Shown: piece after piece, positions 24,472 to 33,562 of the stretch
Position numbering within the stretch: position 1 is the first letter of the stretch
Layout of the letters: each line of letters starts with the position of its first letter
Made by a program: the position numbers and the translations under genes
Source: an uncultured Bacteroidia bacterium
GTDB lineage: Bacteria > Bacteroidota > Bacteroidia > Bacteroidales > F082
Length of the DNA: 42,657 nucleotides
Direction: 5' to 3'
NCBI GenBank assembly: GCA_902794155.1
Contig: CADBGN010000032.1
Coordinates: 1-42,657, forward strand
Notes under the pieces: model-generated
The model's input: only the letters and a program-made list of their open reading frames with translations
Told to the model about the DNA's origin: nothing
Databases searched by the model: none

Positions 24472-27400
24472 TTAGAAGTTGAATCTGAGGTTCAAAGCAG
24501 CTGACCAAGTGGAGAGCGTGCTGGCGTATTCGTTCCAAGTTGGATTCATGAATTGGTAAGTGTAAGGAGATTCCAGGGTACCTTTACCATTCACTCTCAG
24601 GATGCTTGAGGTGGAGAGTCTTTGGACATTACCCCAACTTCTATTAATCAGGTTGGCAATGTTCTTCACGTCAACACCAAAGCTGATGCTTTCGCCGCCC
24701 TTGAACTTGTAGGTTCTCTCATACTTGCAGTTGATGGTATGTCTCCAAGGGGCGATAGCACCACCACGTTCTGCATACTTACCGCGGTGCGTGCTCAAAT
24801 ATTTGTCGTTTTGAATGAACTCTTCAAAAGCGGCGCGGTTCTTATCAGCAGTTTGGATGACTTCTCCATCAGTATTCGTAACATCATTAAAGGGCATTGC
24901 CTTAAGTTCGGCTTCCGTAGGAATGTACATCAAGCTGTGAGCGCCTTGGTCGCCGTTGACGCTGTTTTGGTAAGTGCCACTCTGAATAAACTCAGTGTAG
25001 CTGTATCTTGCATAGCTGTAGTCTCCCACATAGCAAAGGTTGTAACCTTCATAGTAGAGGCCGATTTGCTCGGTGGTGTGCTGACCCGTAGCCCAAGTCC
25101 AGCCGGCGTTGAAGAGTACGCGGTTAGGTGTAACGTATGAGCTGTAACCCAATTCGTGGGCATTCGAGCCATTTATGCCGAAGGTGTTCGTGGTGAATGC
25201 AGATGTCACTTGGTCACCAATACCATCGATGACATTCTTGCCTTCCGAGTAAGTATAGGCAGCCATCAGGTTGAGACCGCACTTGAAGTCCTTGCTCAAC
25301 TGACCCGTGACAGAGTAGTAATAGCCGTTGTTTTCGGAGTTCGTGATCAGATAAGGAGTCACGCTCTTGTTCAAAGAGTTGACGACGCCTTCGCTGGTCC
25401 AATTCCATCTGGCATCAGGTTCGCCGGGAAGTTGAATGTCGTTCTCGGTGCGGACGATGCCGAGCTTGGTAACAGCAACAGACTTGATGTCTTTGTTGTA
25501 GATGCCTTCAACAGTGGCCTTGATTCCGCCAGGAATCTCAGCGTCGAATGCCAAGCTGCTCTTCCAGGTTTGAGGCATACAGAGATTCTTGTCCATGATA
25601 GTTGTGCTTTGAGGGGCAGGAAGGTCACCGGTGCTTAACAAAGCAGAATTGTTAGCGATGATTTCATTGACATTCTGATAGAAATTAATGTCTTCATTTT
25701 GGGTGATGTACTGGTTCTGCATGCAGTTGGAGTTACCCACGGTAGAAACGATCCACACGAAAGGCAAACGGCCGGTGTAGAGACCTGAACCGCCGCGGAC
25801 GATGTACTTGCGTTCGCCAGTGAGATCCCAATTGAAGCCCAAACGGGGTGAGAAGTTAACGCGAGCCTTAGGCATGTCGGCGGTTGACATACCATACATG
25901 GTGTTGCCTTCACCGTCAGCGATGCTATGGTGGTTGCCTTCTTCATCATTCCAACCTTCAGCAAATTCCTTGTTGTAGTTGTAGCCAGCGATGGAAGGAT
26001 AGTAAGGCATTTCAACGCGGAGACCGAGGGCGAGTTTGAAGCGCTCGCTGAGGGTCATTTCGTCTTGCAGATAGAGTGATCCTTGCATGTAGTTGAACGA
26101 AGGATAAACTTGATCGTGATTCTCGTTGTTGCCGTAAGTAATGGCAAAAGCGCGAGGCGTGGCTTTGTTTACAAAGTCTTCCCATGAATTGTACACATAG
26201 TATCCAGCACCACCTTGCATATAGCCGTTCTTGACATTGTCGAACTCGAACTGACCGCCGAGGGTGAAGTTGTGGATGCCAGTGAGGTAGCTCACTTCAT
26301 CGGTGACAACTGCAGTTTGCACATCGCGGAGGTTGCCGTAGGTGAACGGGTCGGGACCGAAGGAAGTGTAAACAGCGGGTGTACCGTCATCAAGAGGCTT
26401 AAGAATATCAACGGTGGGGAAGAGGTCGCCCACAAAGCTACGAGGCTCGTACTGGTGCGAATAGGTGGCACGCAGCATGTTGTTGCCACGGCCGCTCAGG
26501 AAGCTGTGGTTCCATTCGGCAGCCACCGAGCTAAAGTTCTGCTCTTGGAAGTAACGCGAACTCTCGAAATACATGGCATACGGAGAGGTACGGCCGTAGT
26601 CGTTACGGTTGTAAACGGCACCAGGCAAGGGATTGATTGAGCTTGACGGACTGGATGAGTATTTGTTTCTCACCAAGCTGTAACGGAGGTTGATCTTGTC
26701 TTTGTCGCTAGCGTTCCAGTCTAAACGAGCCAACAGTTTGTAGTCGGGTGTGCTGGCACTGTAATTCTGGTAACGGCCAGGATTGTAACCATAAGTGGTC
26801 TGCAAATAGTTGCTGATCATTTCCATGTCGGCAACGGTAGGACGGTTGTATTGGGTGCCATTGCCCCATACGTCGTTTTCGTTTTCACGTGCGAAATGGG
26901 TTTGACCGGGGTCAATGTCGCTCTGGTATTCAAAATTCACGAAGTAGAACAACTTGTCCTTCACGATGGGACCGCCAACGCTGACGCCAATGGTGTTGTC
27001 GAGTGACTCGCTGAGCTTCAGACGCTCTGGATAGTTGCCGAGTTCATCCTTCACACCGTATTTCGTGCCCATAAGGCCGTCGCTGGTGAAGTAGTCGTAA
27101 ATGCTCACGTGAGTGGTGTTGGTACCGCTCTTGGTGACGGCATTGATGGCACCACCGGTGAAGCCGCTGTGACGGACATCGAAAGGAGTGATGTTGATGG
27201 TCATGGCTTCAAGAGCGTCCAAGGAGATGGGACTACCGCCAGCAGGCAGGTTGCCGCCGATACCGAAGGCATTGTTGAAGGCTGCACCGTCGACGGTGAC
27301 GTATGACGAACGGTAGTTACCACCGCCGATGGCCAAGCCGTTAGAGGTGGCAGCAGCCTGAGGCGTCAGGGCCAACACATCGTTCAAGCTACGGCTGATG

Positions 27401-27843
27401 GTGGGCAGGGTAGTGATCTGCTCGTTGCTGATAGCCGTAGTGGCGCCAGCGCGGTCGCTGTCCATGCCGTTGCTGACGGCATCGGCCACGACGGAGACTT
27501 CACCCAGACCGACCGCCTCTTCTTGCAGGCGGACGTTGATGATCTTGGTCTCACCCAGGGTGGCGGTGACACCTTCTTGCTTCACCGTCTGGAAGCCCAC
27601 CATACGCACCTCGATGGTGTAGGGGCCGCCGGGACGGATGTTGAGCAAACGGTAGGTACCGTTGGCATCGGCCACAGCATAATACTGTGAACCCGAAGGC
27701 GTGTGTGTGGCAACGATAGTGGCGCCCGGAAGCGTACTCCTATTGTTGTCTGTGATTTTTCCACTGATGCTCGAAGTGGTCACCTGGGCCATCAAGCTAA
27801 TGGAGGCAATCATAGCCACGAAAAAAGTAAGTAACTTTTTCAT
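24472..27843 (-). CDS. TonB-dependent receptor, Oar-like, with carboxypeptidase-regulatory N-terminus
   Basis: A 1123-residue outer-membrane protein. The signal peptide (MKKLLTFFVAMIASISLMAQ) is followed by a CarboxypepD_reg-like domain (SISGKITDNNRSTLPGATI ... VGFQTVKQEG), a plug (SNEQITTLPTISRSLNDVLA, GGAINAVTKSGTN) and a 22-strand-type barrel rich in aromatic residues, ending LNLRFNF, the usual outer-membrane insertion signal. The plug resembles Oar-type receptors rather than SusC, and no SusD-like gene lies next to it. It probably imports or exports a large ligand with TonB energy; the ligand is unknown. ATG 27843 gives a clean signal peptide, unlike the in-frame ATG at 27885. The transcript is single-gene, ending in the shared terminators. 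Confidence 0.9.
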   Translation of the reverse strand: MKKLLTFFVAMIASISLMAQVTTSSISGKITDNNRSTLPGATIVATHTPSGSQYYAVADANGTYRLLNIRPGGPYTIEVRMVGFQTVKQEGVTATLGETKIINVRLQEEAVGLGEVSVVADAVSNGMDSDRAGATTAISNEQITTLPTISRSLNDVLALTPQAAATSNGLAIGGGNYRSSYVTVDGAAFNNAFGIGGNLPAGGSPISLDALEAMTINITPFDVRHSGFTGGAINAVTKSGTNTTHVSIYDYFTSDGLMGTKYGVKDELGNYPERLKLSESLDNTIGVSVGGPIVKDKLFYFVNFEYQSDIDPGQTHFARENENDVWGNGTQYNRPTVADMEMISNYLQTTYGYNPGRYQNYSASTPDYKLLARLDWNASDKDKINLRYSLVRNKYSSSPSSSINPLPGAVYNRNDYGRTSPYAMYFESSRYFQEQNFSSVAAEWNHSFLSGRGNNMLRATYSHQYEPRSFVGDLFPTVDILKPLDDGTPAVYTSFGPDPFTYGNLRDVQTAVVTDEVSYLTGIHNFTLGGQFEFDNVKNGYMQGGAGYYVYNSWEDFVNKATPRAFAITYGNNENHDQVYPSFNYMQGSLYLQDEMTLSERFKLALGLRVEMPYYPSIAGYNYNKEFAEGWNDEEGNHHSIADGEGNTMYGMSTADMPKARVNFSPRLGFNWDLTGERKYIVRGGSGLYTGRLPFVWIVSTVGNSNCMQNQYITQNEDINFYQNVNEIIANNSALLSTGDLPAPQSTTIMDKNLCMPQTWKSSLAFDAEIPGGIKATVEGIYNKDIKSVAVTKLGIVRTENDIQLPGEPDARWNWTSEGVVNSLNKSVTPYLITNSENNGYYYSVTGQLSKDFKCGLNLMAAYTYSEGKNVIDGIGDQVTSAFTTNTFGINGSNAHELGYSSYVTPNRVLFNAGWTWATGQHTTEQIGLYYEGYNLCYVGDYSYARYSYTEFIQSGTYQNSVNGDQGAHSLMYIPTEAELKAMPFNDVTNTDGEVIQTADKNRAAFEEFIQNDKYLSTHRGKYAERGGAIAPWRHTINCKYERTYKFKGGESISFGVDVKNIANLINRSWGNVQRLSTSSILRVNGKGTLESPYTYQFMNPTWNEYASTLSTWSAALNLRFNF

Positions 27844-27931
27844 AGATAATAATTTAATGTTAATAATTAAGTTAATTGCATTCAATTCAATTTGCTCGTT
27901 TTCTGTTTTTTGTCCATGCTATAAGACCGTG

Positions 27932-27939
27932 CAAATATA
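27932..27939 (-). promoter_or_regulatory. -7 element of the Oar-like receptor
   Basis: TATATTTG on the minus strand, about 89 bases before ATG 27843, so the leader is long and A/T-rich. Confidence 0.6.
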
Positions 27940-28153
27940 AAGTATTCATTTGAATTGCCAAGTCGATAATCAGTAAACAATTTTCGATTTTTTTTCAAAA
28001 AAAATCAACATGATTTGTTCATAACTTATAAGGATTTGATTTTGATAGGATTGAAAAGGGATTGCAGACATAAAAGCAGAATACCAACACACCTTATTTA
28101 TAATAATTCATAAAACTCATGCGTTTTTTACGCAAGGTCTCGTTTTTTTTCCT

Positions 28154-28161
28154 TACTTTTG
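28154..28161 (+). promoter_or_regulatory. -7 element of the small lipoprotein gene
   Basis: TACTTTTG, 21 bases before ATG 28183. Confidence 0.55.
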
Positions 28162-28182
28162 AAGCCCTAAATACATATTAAA

Positions 28183-28566
28183 ATGATGAAAAGAATTTCA
28201 ATATTCGCGATGTTGGCCACCATGATGCTGTGCTTTGTCTCATGTCGTGATGCAGTTTCTAAACAGTATAAGGCCATGGAAGAGGAAATCTCGGCTATCG
28301 AAACCAAGATCAATGAAATCATGGATTGCGATGAGCTCCAAATGATGAATTTCGCCATTTTGGGACTACGTTCCGATATGGATAACTATCGTCAAGAATC
28401 GGAAATGACTGATGTCGAAATAGGAAAGTTGGACGACATGATCGACAAACTCGAAGCTACTTGGAACGGCAAATGGGTTAGCCTTGGCTGCGAAGGAAAC
28501 CTCATAGAGGGAGAGTTTGACACTTCGGGCGAAGAGGCTGGTGACTTCGATTATAATGTCTTGTGA
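28183..28566 (+). CDS. Small coiled-coil lipoprotein of unknown function
   Basis: A 127-residue protein with signal and lipobox (MLATMMLCFVSC), followed by an acidic helical segment likely to form a coiled coil (YKAMEEEISAIETKINEIM, EIGKLDDMIDKLEATW). I do not recognise the family. The start may equally be the second ATG at 28186. Own promoter; not obviously joined to the next gene, which has its own -7 element. Confidence 0.7.
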   Translation: MMKRISIFAMLATMMLCFVSCRDAVSKQYKAMEEEISAIETKINEIMDCDELQMMNFAILGLRSDMDNYRQESEMTDVEIGKLDDMIDKLEATWNGKWVSLGCEGNLIEGEFDTSGEEAGDFDYNVL

Positions 28567-28581
28567 GTTGAACTTTTTTGC

Positions 28582-28589
28582 TATCTTTG
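28582..28589 (+). promoter_or_regulatory. -7 element of the mutL operon
   Basis: TATCTTTG, 22 bases before ATG 28612. Confidence 0.6.
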
Positions 28590-28611
28590 CAAAGATTAAA
28601 ATCTAATTATT

Positions 28612-28920
28612 ATGGCTTTCTTTTATCGACATAATCCAAAGAAATTCAACTATATACCTCGTTATTACAATCCGGAAGAGCAGGCATGGGAGGAGAAAAA
28701 GGCTGCTGCCGGCCTCGATTCCAAGCTGACTCACGAGGAACAGCTCCGTGCCCAAATGCGGAGTAAATGGGGTGCCAAGAAGAATGAGGAGACCAAGGCT
28801 GAACAACGTGCCAAATTGATTCGCCGAATCGTGTTGGGCGTCTTTGTAGCTTTTCTATTCTATTTCATTTTCTGCACGCCGCTGATGACCAATATCGTGC
28901 GCGGATTGACGGGAAGATAG
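28612..28920 (+). CDS. Small single-pass membrane protein upstream of mutL
   Basis: A 102-residue protein with a soluble, basic and aromatic N-terminus (YRHNPKKFNYIPRYYNPEEQ), a charged helix and one C-terminal membrane segment (IVLGVFVAFLFYFIFCTPLM). No recognised domain. It ends 3 bases before mutL, so it is probably the first gene of that operon. Function unknown; not a known mismatch-repair factor. Confidence 0.75.
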   Translation: MAFFYRHNPKKFNYIPRYYNPEEQAWEEKKAAAGLDSKLTHEEQLRAQMRSKWGAKKNEETKAEQRAKLIRRIVLGVFVAFLFYFIFCTPLMTNIVRGLTGR

Positions 28921-28923
28921 ACT

Positions 28924-30735
28924 ATGCTGGATGTCATCAAGTTGCTGCCCGACAGCGTCGCCAACCAGATTGCGGCAGGCGAGGTGATTCAACGTCCTGC
29001 GTCAGCTGTCAAAGAGCTGATGGAGAACGCCTTGGATGCTGGCGCCACCCAGATTGACTTGGTTGTGAAAGACGCTGGCAAGTCGATGATTATGGTCGTC
29101 GACAATGGCTGTGGCATGTCGGAAACCGACGCCCGCCTGTGCTTTGAGCGGCACGCCACCTCCAAGATCAGCAAGGCGGAGGACTTGTTTGCCATCCGCA
29201 CCATGGGTTTCCGTGGTGAGGCTTTGGCTAGCATCGCAGCCATCGCTCAGGTGGAACTGAAGACACGACGCAAGGAAGACGAGGTGGGGGTGAAGATTGT
29301 CAACGAAGGTTCGGTAGTCAAGGAACAAACGCTTGTGCCGATGCAACCTGGCACAACGTTCACGGTGAAAAACCTGTTTTACAATGTGCCTGCTCGTCGC
29401 AACTTCCTCAAGTCGCCTCAAGCCGAGATGCGTCACATCGTAGAAGAGTTCACCCGCGTCACGCTGATGAACCCCGAGATAGGCTTTACACTGACCAGCG
29501 ACGGCAAGGAGGTCTACCATCTCTATCCCGGCAACCTCAAGCAACGCATCATGGGGTTGTTTGGGAATAATTATGAGGAGAAACTGCTGCCTGTTCGACA
29601 AGAGGCTGAGCGTGTTCGTATCGAAGGCTATATCGTCAAGGCAGAGTATGCCAAGAAGACACGCGGAGAGCAGTATTTCTTTGTAAATAAGCGTTTTATC
29701 AAACATGCTTACCTGCATCACGCCATCGAGAATGCCTTCATGGAGATGATTCCTAAGGACAGTTTCCCTGGGTATTTCTTGAATATTGAGGTGGACCCAT
29801 CCGACATCGACATCAATATACATCCTACAAAGACTGAAGTCAATTTCTTGGATGTCAAGCTGGTGTATGCCATCCTTCATGCGGCGGTGCGCAAGGCCAT
29901 CGGCCAGCACAACCTCTCGCCAATGATCGACTTCGACGAGTCGGCCGACCTGAACAACGATTTCGGCAAGGCCATGAGCATGTCGACGCCCTTGGCCATT
30001 CCAAACATCCCGATTGACCCTAACTTTAACCCGTTCAGAAAGGAGTCGGCGCCGCGTGAGTCGCATTGGGAAGGTTCTTATCAGCCGCAGCGGAAAGAAC
30101 CTGTGGGCGACTGGCGTCTGCTTTATGGTGAACGTACGGATTTGCCCACCGAGACTTTTGTACAGAAAGAGGAGTCTCAACCGAAATGCCAGTATCTGCA
30201 AGCGAACCAGTCGTATATCGTCACGGCGGTGAAGTCGGGACTGATTGTCATTGACCAAAATCTTGCCCATACGAGGATCCTCTTTGAGAAATATCTTAAG
30301 GAGCTTGAGAATCATGACGGCGCTTCGCAGCAGGAGCTGTTTCCTCAAGCATTGTCGCTCAACGTGAACGACGCCTCGTTGTTGAAGGAGATGCTGCCCG
30401 AGTTGGAGAACCTTGGTTTTGTTTTGGAACAAGCCAATCCAACCACCTTTATGATCAATGGTACGCCTTCCGATGCGGCGGGTTGCGATGCGGTGGCATT
30501 GCTCGAACAGGTTTTGGATAACTATAAAATCAACCGCACCGACTTGCAGTTGGATCGCAAGTTGAACCTCGCCAAGACTATGGCGGCGCAACTCTCCATC
30601 AAGGCACAGACAAGACTGTCAGAGATAGAGATGCAAAACATTGTTGATCAGTTGTTTGCATGCAATGTGGCTGAGATTGCGCCTAACGGAAAAAAAATAT
30701 ATGTGATTTTAAATATGGAGGATTTATTTAAATGA
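28924..30735 (+). CDS. mutL: DNA mismatch repair protein MutL
   Basis: A 603-residue GHKL ATPase coupling mismatch recognition by MutS to strand removal. ATP-site motifs are ENALDAGA (catalytic Glu), DNGCGM and GFRGEALASI; the transducer domain follows (NKRFIKHAYLHHAI, DIDINIHPTKTEV). The C-terminal dimerisation domain starts near residue 400 after a proline- and charge-rich linker. The segment matching the metal-binding endonuclease motif DQHA(x)2E(x)4E reads DQNLAHTRILFE, with Asn replacing His and no first Glu. No CPHGRP-like motif is seen, so this MutL probably lacks nicking activity. It overlaps the rhomboid gene by 4 bases. Confidence 0.95.
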   Translation: MLDVIKLLPDSVANQIAAGEVIQRPASAVKELMENALDAGATQIDLVVKDAGKSMIMVVDNGCGMSETDARLCFERHATSKISKAEDLFAIRTMGFRGEALASIAAIAQVELKTRRKEDEVGVKIVNEGSVVKEQTLVPMQPGTTFTVKNLFYNVPARRNFLKSPQAEMRHIVEEFTRVTLMNPEIGFTLTSDGKEVYHLYPGNLKQRIMGLFGNNYEEKLLPVRQEAERVRIEGYIVKAEYAKKTRGEQYFFVNKRFIKHAYLHHAIENAFMEMIPKDSFPGYFLNIEVDPSDIDINIHPTKTEVNFLDVKLVYAILHAAVRKAIGQHNLSPMIDFDESADLNNDFGKAMSMSTPLAIPNIPIDPNFNPFRKESAPRESHWEGSYQPQRKEPVGDWRLLYGERTDLPTETFVQKEESQPKCQYLQANQSYIVTAVKSGLIVIDQNLAHTRILFEKYLKELENHDGASQQELFPQALSLNVNDASLLKEMLPELENLGFVLEQANPTTFMINGTPSDAAGCDAVALLEQVLDNYKINRTDLQLDRKLNLAKTMAAQLSIKAQTRLSEIEMQNIVDQLFACNVAEIAPNGKKIYVILNMEDLFK

Positions 30736-31436
30736 GTGAACAATACAGTCCTACTGGTTTTAGGGTGCTACCACCTGTGGTGAAACACCTGCTGATTATT
30801 AACGCGATTTTGTTTTTGGCAACTTTTACCCTGAATCGCTTTAATATCGATTTGTCCGATTATTTGGGCTTACATTTCTTTTTGGCAAGCGACTTCAGGC
30901 CATACCAACTGATAACGTATATGTTCATGCATGCCAACTTCGAGCATATTTTCTTCAATATGTTCGCCTTGTGGATGTTTGGCAACACGTTGGAGAACAT
31001 TTGGGGATCGAAGCGTTTCCTCTTGTTCTTTATGGTATGCGGCCTTGGCGCTGGCTTGTGCCAAGAAGCGGTGCAGTATATCCAGTATGCCACGACGGAT
31101 TTGGCGCAGTATGAAAATGTCAATTTGGGTGGTAAAGTCATCCCGATGTCGGATTATTTGAATGTTTGGAATACAGTAGGTGCTTCAGGTGCGGTATATG
31201 GCCTATTGCTGGCTTTCGGCATGCTGTTTCCCAACTCGCGCATTTATCTGTATTTTTTGTTCCCCATCAAGGCCAAATGGTTCGTCATCGGATATGCGGT
31301 CATCGAATTGCTCAGTGGTTTCTTTACTAGCGGCAATGTAGCACACTTTGCCCACTTAGGCGGCATGCTGTTTGGCCTGATTCTGATTTTGATTTGGAAA
31401 AAGAAAGGAAAACTGTACGGTGACCAGGTTTTCTAA
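30732..31436 (+). CDS. Rhomboid family intramembrane serine protease (first copy)
   Basis: A 234-residue membrane protein with six membrane segments. The oxyanion/loop region HANFEHIFFNM is followed by the catalytic Ser152 in GASGAVYG and the catalytic His208 in AHLGGMLFG. Such proteases cut within the membrane; the substrate is unknown. ATG 30732 overlaps the mutL stop (ATGA), and the 3' end overlaps the next rhomboid gene by 17 bases, so all three are translated from one message. Two rhomboids in tandem probably arose by duplication but are now clearly divergent. Confidence 0.88.
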   Translation: MSEQYSPTGFRVLPPVVKHLLIINAILFLATFTLNRFNIDLSDYLGLHFFLASDFRPYQLITYMFMHANFEHIFFNMFALWMFGNTLENIWGSKRFLLFFMVCGLGAGLCQEAVQYIQYATTDLAQYENVNLGGKVIPMSDYLNVWNTVGASGAVYGLLLAFGMLFPNSRIYLYFLFPIKAKWFVIGYAVIELLSGFFTSGNVAHFAHLGGMLFGLILILIWKKKGKLYGDQVF

Positions 31437-32331
31437 CGGATATGGATATCAGCGACCGAGTTTTGGCGGGTCGATGAAAGGGCTTTTCAAGGAGAATCCT
31501 GTATTGAAGTGGCTCCTCATCGTCAACGTGGGCATTTGGATTATGGTGGCCTTTGCCAACCTTTTCCTTTGGCTCTATAAATCCCCGGGCACCAACCTTT
31601 TGGTGAAGTGGCTCTCAGTCCCTGCCGATCTGACGGAGCTTATCCGAAAGCCTTGGACAGTAGTGACATACATGTTTCTGCACGAACGTTTCTGGCATCT
31701 GTTTTTCAACGTGTGGATGCTTTGGTTCGGCGGGATGATCTTCACGCGTTTCCTGTCGCAAAAGCAATTGGTTTTGACATACGGTTTAGGTGGTCTTGTG
31801 GGGGCTTTGTTTTTTGTGTTGGCCTATAACATGTTCCCAGTTTTCCAGACGGCGAAATATACTGCCGTTGCTATGGGAGCCTCGGCTTCAGTATTGGCTA
31901 TCTTGGTGGCGGCTGCGACTTATAAACCTGATTATGGGCTCAATCTCTTGTTCTTCGGCCAATTGAAGTTCAAATGGCTGGCCATTGCATTTGTGGTCAT
32001 CGATTTGTTGAGCATCTCGGCAGAGAATCCAGGAGGGCATATTGCACATTTGGGTGGTGCAGTGTTCGGCTTTGTTTATGGCTTCATCCTTAGGAAAAGC
32101 CTTGGACAACCCACGGAATCCAAACGAAAACAACGCAAGCCCAAGATGGAATACACGCCATACGAGGAAATCCACAATGAGCCTCAAACGCCTCGTTCGG
32201 ACGAGGAATACAACCGTCAAAAGGCTGAGAAAGAGCGTGATGTGGATGCCATCTTGGACAAGATCGCCAAGGATGGTTATGCCAGTCTGACGGCTGAGGA
32301 AAAGGAGTTTTTGTTTAAAAACAGTAGATGA
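31420..32331 (+). CDS. Rhomboid family intramembrane serine protease (second copy)
   Basis: A 303-residue protein with GTG start at 31420, 17 bases inside the preceding gene; an in-frame ATG near 31474 is an alternative. Six membrane segments, loop HERFWHLFFNVWMLWFG, catalytic Ser155 in GASASVLA and catalytic His in HIAHLGGAVFG. After the last membrane segment is a cytoplasmic tail of about 85 residues, charged (KRKQRKPKMEYTPYEE) and ending with a helix (DAILDKIAKDGYASLTAEEKEFL). This tail is shared by many Bacteroidota rhomboids and may bind partners. It is followed after 1 base by the phosphatase-family gene. Confidence 0.88.
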   Translation: MTRFSNGYGYQRPSFGGSMKGLFKENPVLKWLLIVNVGIWIMVAFANLFLWLYKSPGTNLLVKWLSVPADLTELIRKPWTVVTYMFLHERFWHLFFNVWMLWFGGMIFTRFLSQKQLVLTYGLGGLVGALFFVLAYNMFPVFQTAKYTAVAMGASASVLAILVAAATYKPDYGLNLLFFGQLKFKWLAIAFVVIDLLSISAENPGGHIAHLGGAVFGFVYGFILRKSLGQPTESKRKQRKPKMEYTPYEEIHNEPQTPRSDEEYNRQKAEKERDVDAILDKIAKDGYASLTAEEKEFLFKNSR

Positions 32332-32332
32332 T

Positions 32333-33445
32333 ATGTCAAGCAAGGAGAGAAAACCAAGGAGCTTTTTCGGCAAGATGATTGTCTTCATCTTGGCGGTTTT
32401 GGCTGTTATAGGTGTGATTGCCATGGCTTTGAGTATTGCCAATGCCTATGTAAATCCTCGTGATTTCGTTTGGACTACTGTCTTTGGCTTGGCTTTTTGG
32501 GTGATTCTCATCTATAATGTGGTCGTTTTCTTACTCTTGTTGTTGATGTGGTCGAATAAGATTTGGATTTCGGTAGTGGCTCTGCTGATTGCCATACCTG
32601 GTATCAGCAAATCGTTTTCCTTTGGCTCGAAGGAGAAGGCCGACAACAGTATCCGTATCATGAGTTACAACATTCACGATTTCAAGCATGTTGATGAAAA
32701 AATGGGTAGGGAGAAGTTCGCCAATCAACTAATGGATATGGTTAGAGAACAGGCTCCCGATATTCTTTGTTGTCAGGAGTTTTCAGGGTTTAAAAAGAAC
32801 GTTACACGTCAGCAGTGCATCGCTGACTTTGCGGAAAATACAGGTTTCCAATATGTTTATTTTAATCGCAAGAACAATTACGGAGGTAATGTTATCTTTT
32901 CGAAATATCCGCTGGCCAAGGTGTCGGAAGATTCTGGTTTCGGTAAGGAAAACACCTATGGTGTGATGGTCTCGGTGGACGCGGGCGAGAAGGGAAAGTT
33001 TCATGTAGCGAATATACATCTGCTTTCGTATAGGATTTTAGATAGCGAAATTGACATACTGACAAATGCTTCTGAGCGGCAAAACCTCGATACGATAGGG
33101 AAAACAGTGCTTCACAAATTGAGCCGTGCCTTCCAAAGGCGTAGCGACGAGCTACAAAGTGTGTTGAAAGGCATGCCTCCAGTCGGAGGCCCCATCATTG
33201 TTTGTGGCGACTTCAACGAGCCACCTTTGTCATACAACTACCGCCAGATGCAAAAAGCGGGCTTTGTGGATACCTTCACCAAGGTGGGCTTTGGTATTAA
33301 GCCGACATACGCCGGAAAACTGCCGCTTCTTCGTATCGACTATATTTGGGCAAACGATGGCGTTAAACCGCTAGATTTCGAACGGTATAATTATAAGGCT
33401 TCGGACCATTATCCGATTATTTTGGATTTTGCAATTAACAAATAA
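32333..33445 (+). CDS. Membrane-anchored endonuclease/exonuclease/phosphatase family protein
   Basis: A 370-residue protein. Two hydrophobic segments at the N-terminus (VFILAVLAVIGVIAMAL and an adjacent pair up to about residue 95) anchor it. An EEP domain then follows with MSYNIHDFK, CQEFSGF (metal Glu), GDFNEPPLSYNY and ASDHYPI (catalytic His). Family members cleave phosphodiester or phosphate bonds in DNA, lipids or sphingomyelin; which one is not determined. It lies one base after the rhomboid stop codon region, so it belongs to the same operon. Confidence 0.87.
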   Translation: MSSKERKPRSFFGKMIVFILAVLAVIGVIAMALSIANAYVNPRDFVWTTVFGLAFWVILIYNVVVFLLLLLMWSNKIWISVVALLIAIPGISKSFSFGSKEKADNSIRIMSYNIHDFKHVDEKMGREKFANQLMDMVREQAPDILCCQEFSGFKKNVTRQQCIADFAENTGFQYVYFNRKNNYGGNVIFSKYPLAKVSEDSGFGKENTYGVMVSVDAGEKGKFHVANIHLLSYRILDSEIDILTNASERQNLDTIGKTVLHKLSRAFQRRSDELQSVLKGMPPVGGPIIVCGDFNEPPLSYNYRQMQKAGFVDTFTKVGFGIKPTYAGKLPLLRIDYIWANDGVKPLDFERYNYKASDHYPIILDFAINK

Positions 33446-33456
33446 ACAAATAATTG

Positions 33457-33479
33457 TGAGACGCGATAAATCGGCGTCT
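33457..33479. repeat. REP-like palindrome (GAGACGC arms)
   Basis: GAGACGC and GCGTCTC arms with inner GAT/ATC pairing, related to 24432-24460 and 41807-41834. Downstream, CAATTGACTACGTCGAAT (33506-33523) matches CAATTGATTACGTCAAAT after the copy at 41807-41834, so the repeated unit is larger than the palindrome. Confidence 0.65.
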
Positions 33480-33562
33480 CTACTAACATCGATTCTTCAA
33501 TTCAACAATTGACTACGTCGAATTATCATTTCAACGAATAAACAATTAAACAATCATCATAA

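Larger units (their letters stand above)
27844..28182. other. 339-base divergent promoter region
   Basis: Holds the minus-strand -7 element of the receptor (27932-27939) and the plus-strand element of the lipoprotein (28154-28161). Between them is AT-rich sequence with poly-T/poly-A tracts; I see no gene. Confidence 0.6.

Noticed and set aside
24472-27843. SusC/SusD-type glycan uptake locus
   Set aside because: The receptor is Oar-like, has no SusD-like neighbour and no glycoside hydrolase genes near it.
29002-30591. 529-codon minus-strand frame
   Set aside because: Antisense to mutL, which has all expected motifs; no recognisable domain and no promoter.
31420-31436. Frameshift joining the two rhomboid genes
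   Set aside because: Each has its own full set of membrane segments, catalytic Ser and His, and a plausible start and stop; the 17-base overlap is ordinary operon packing.
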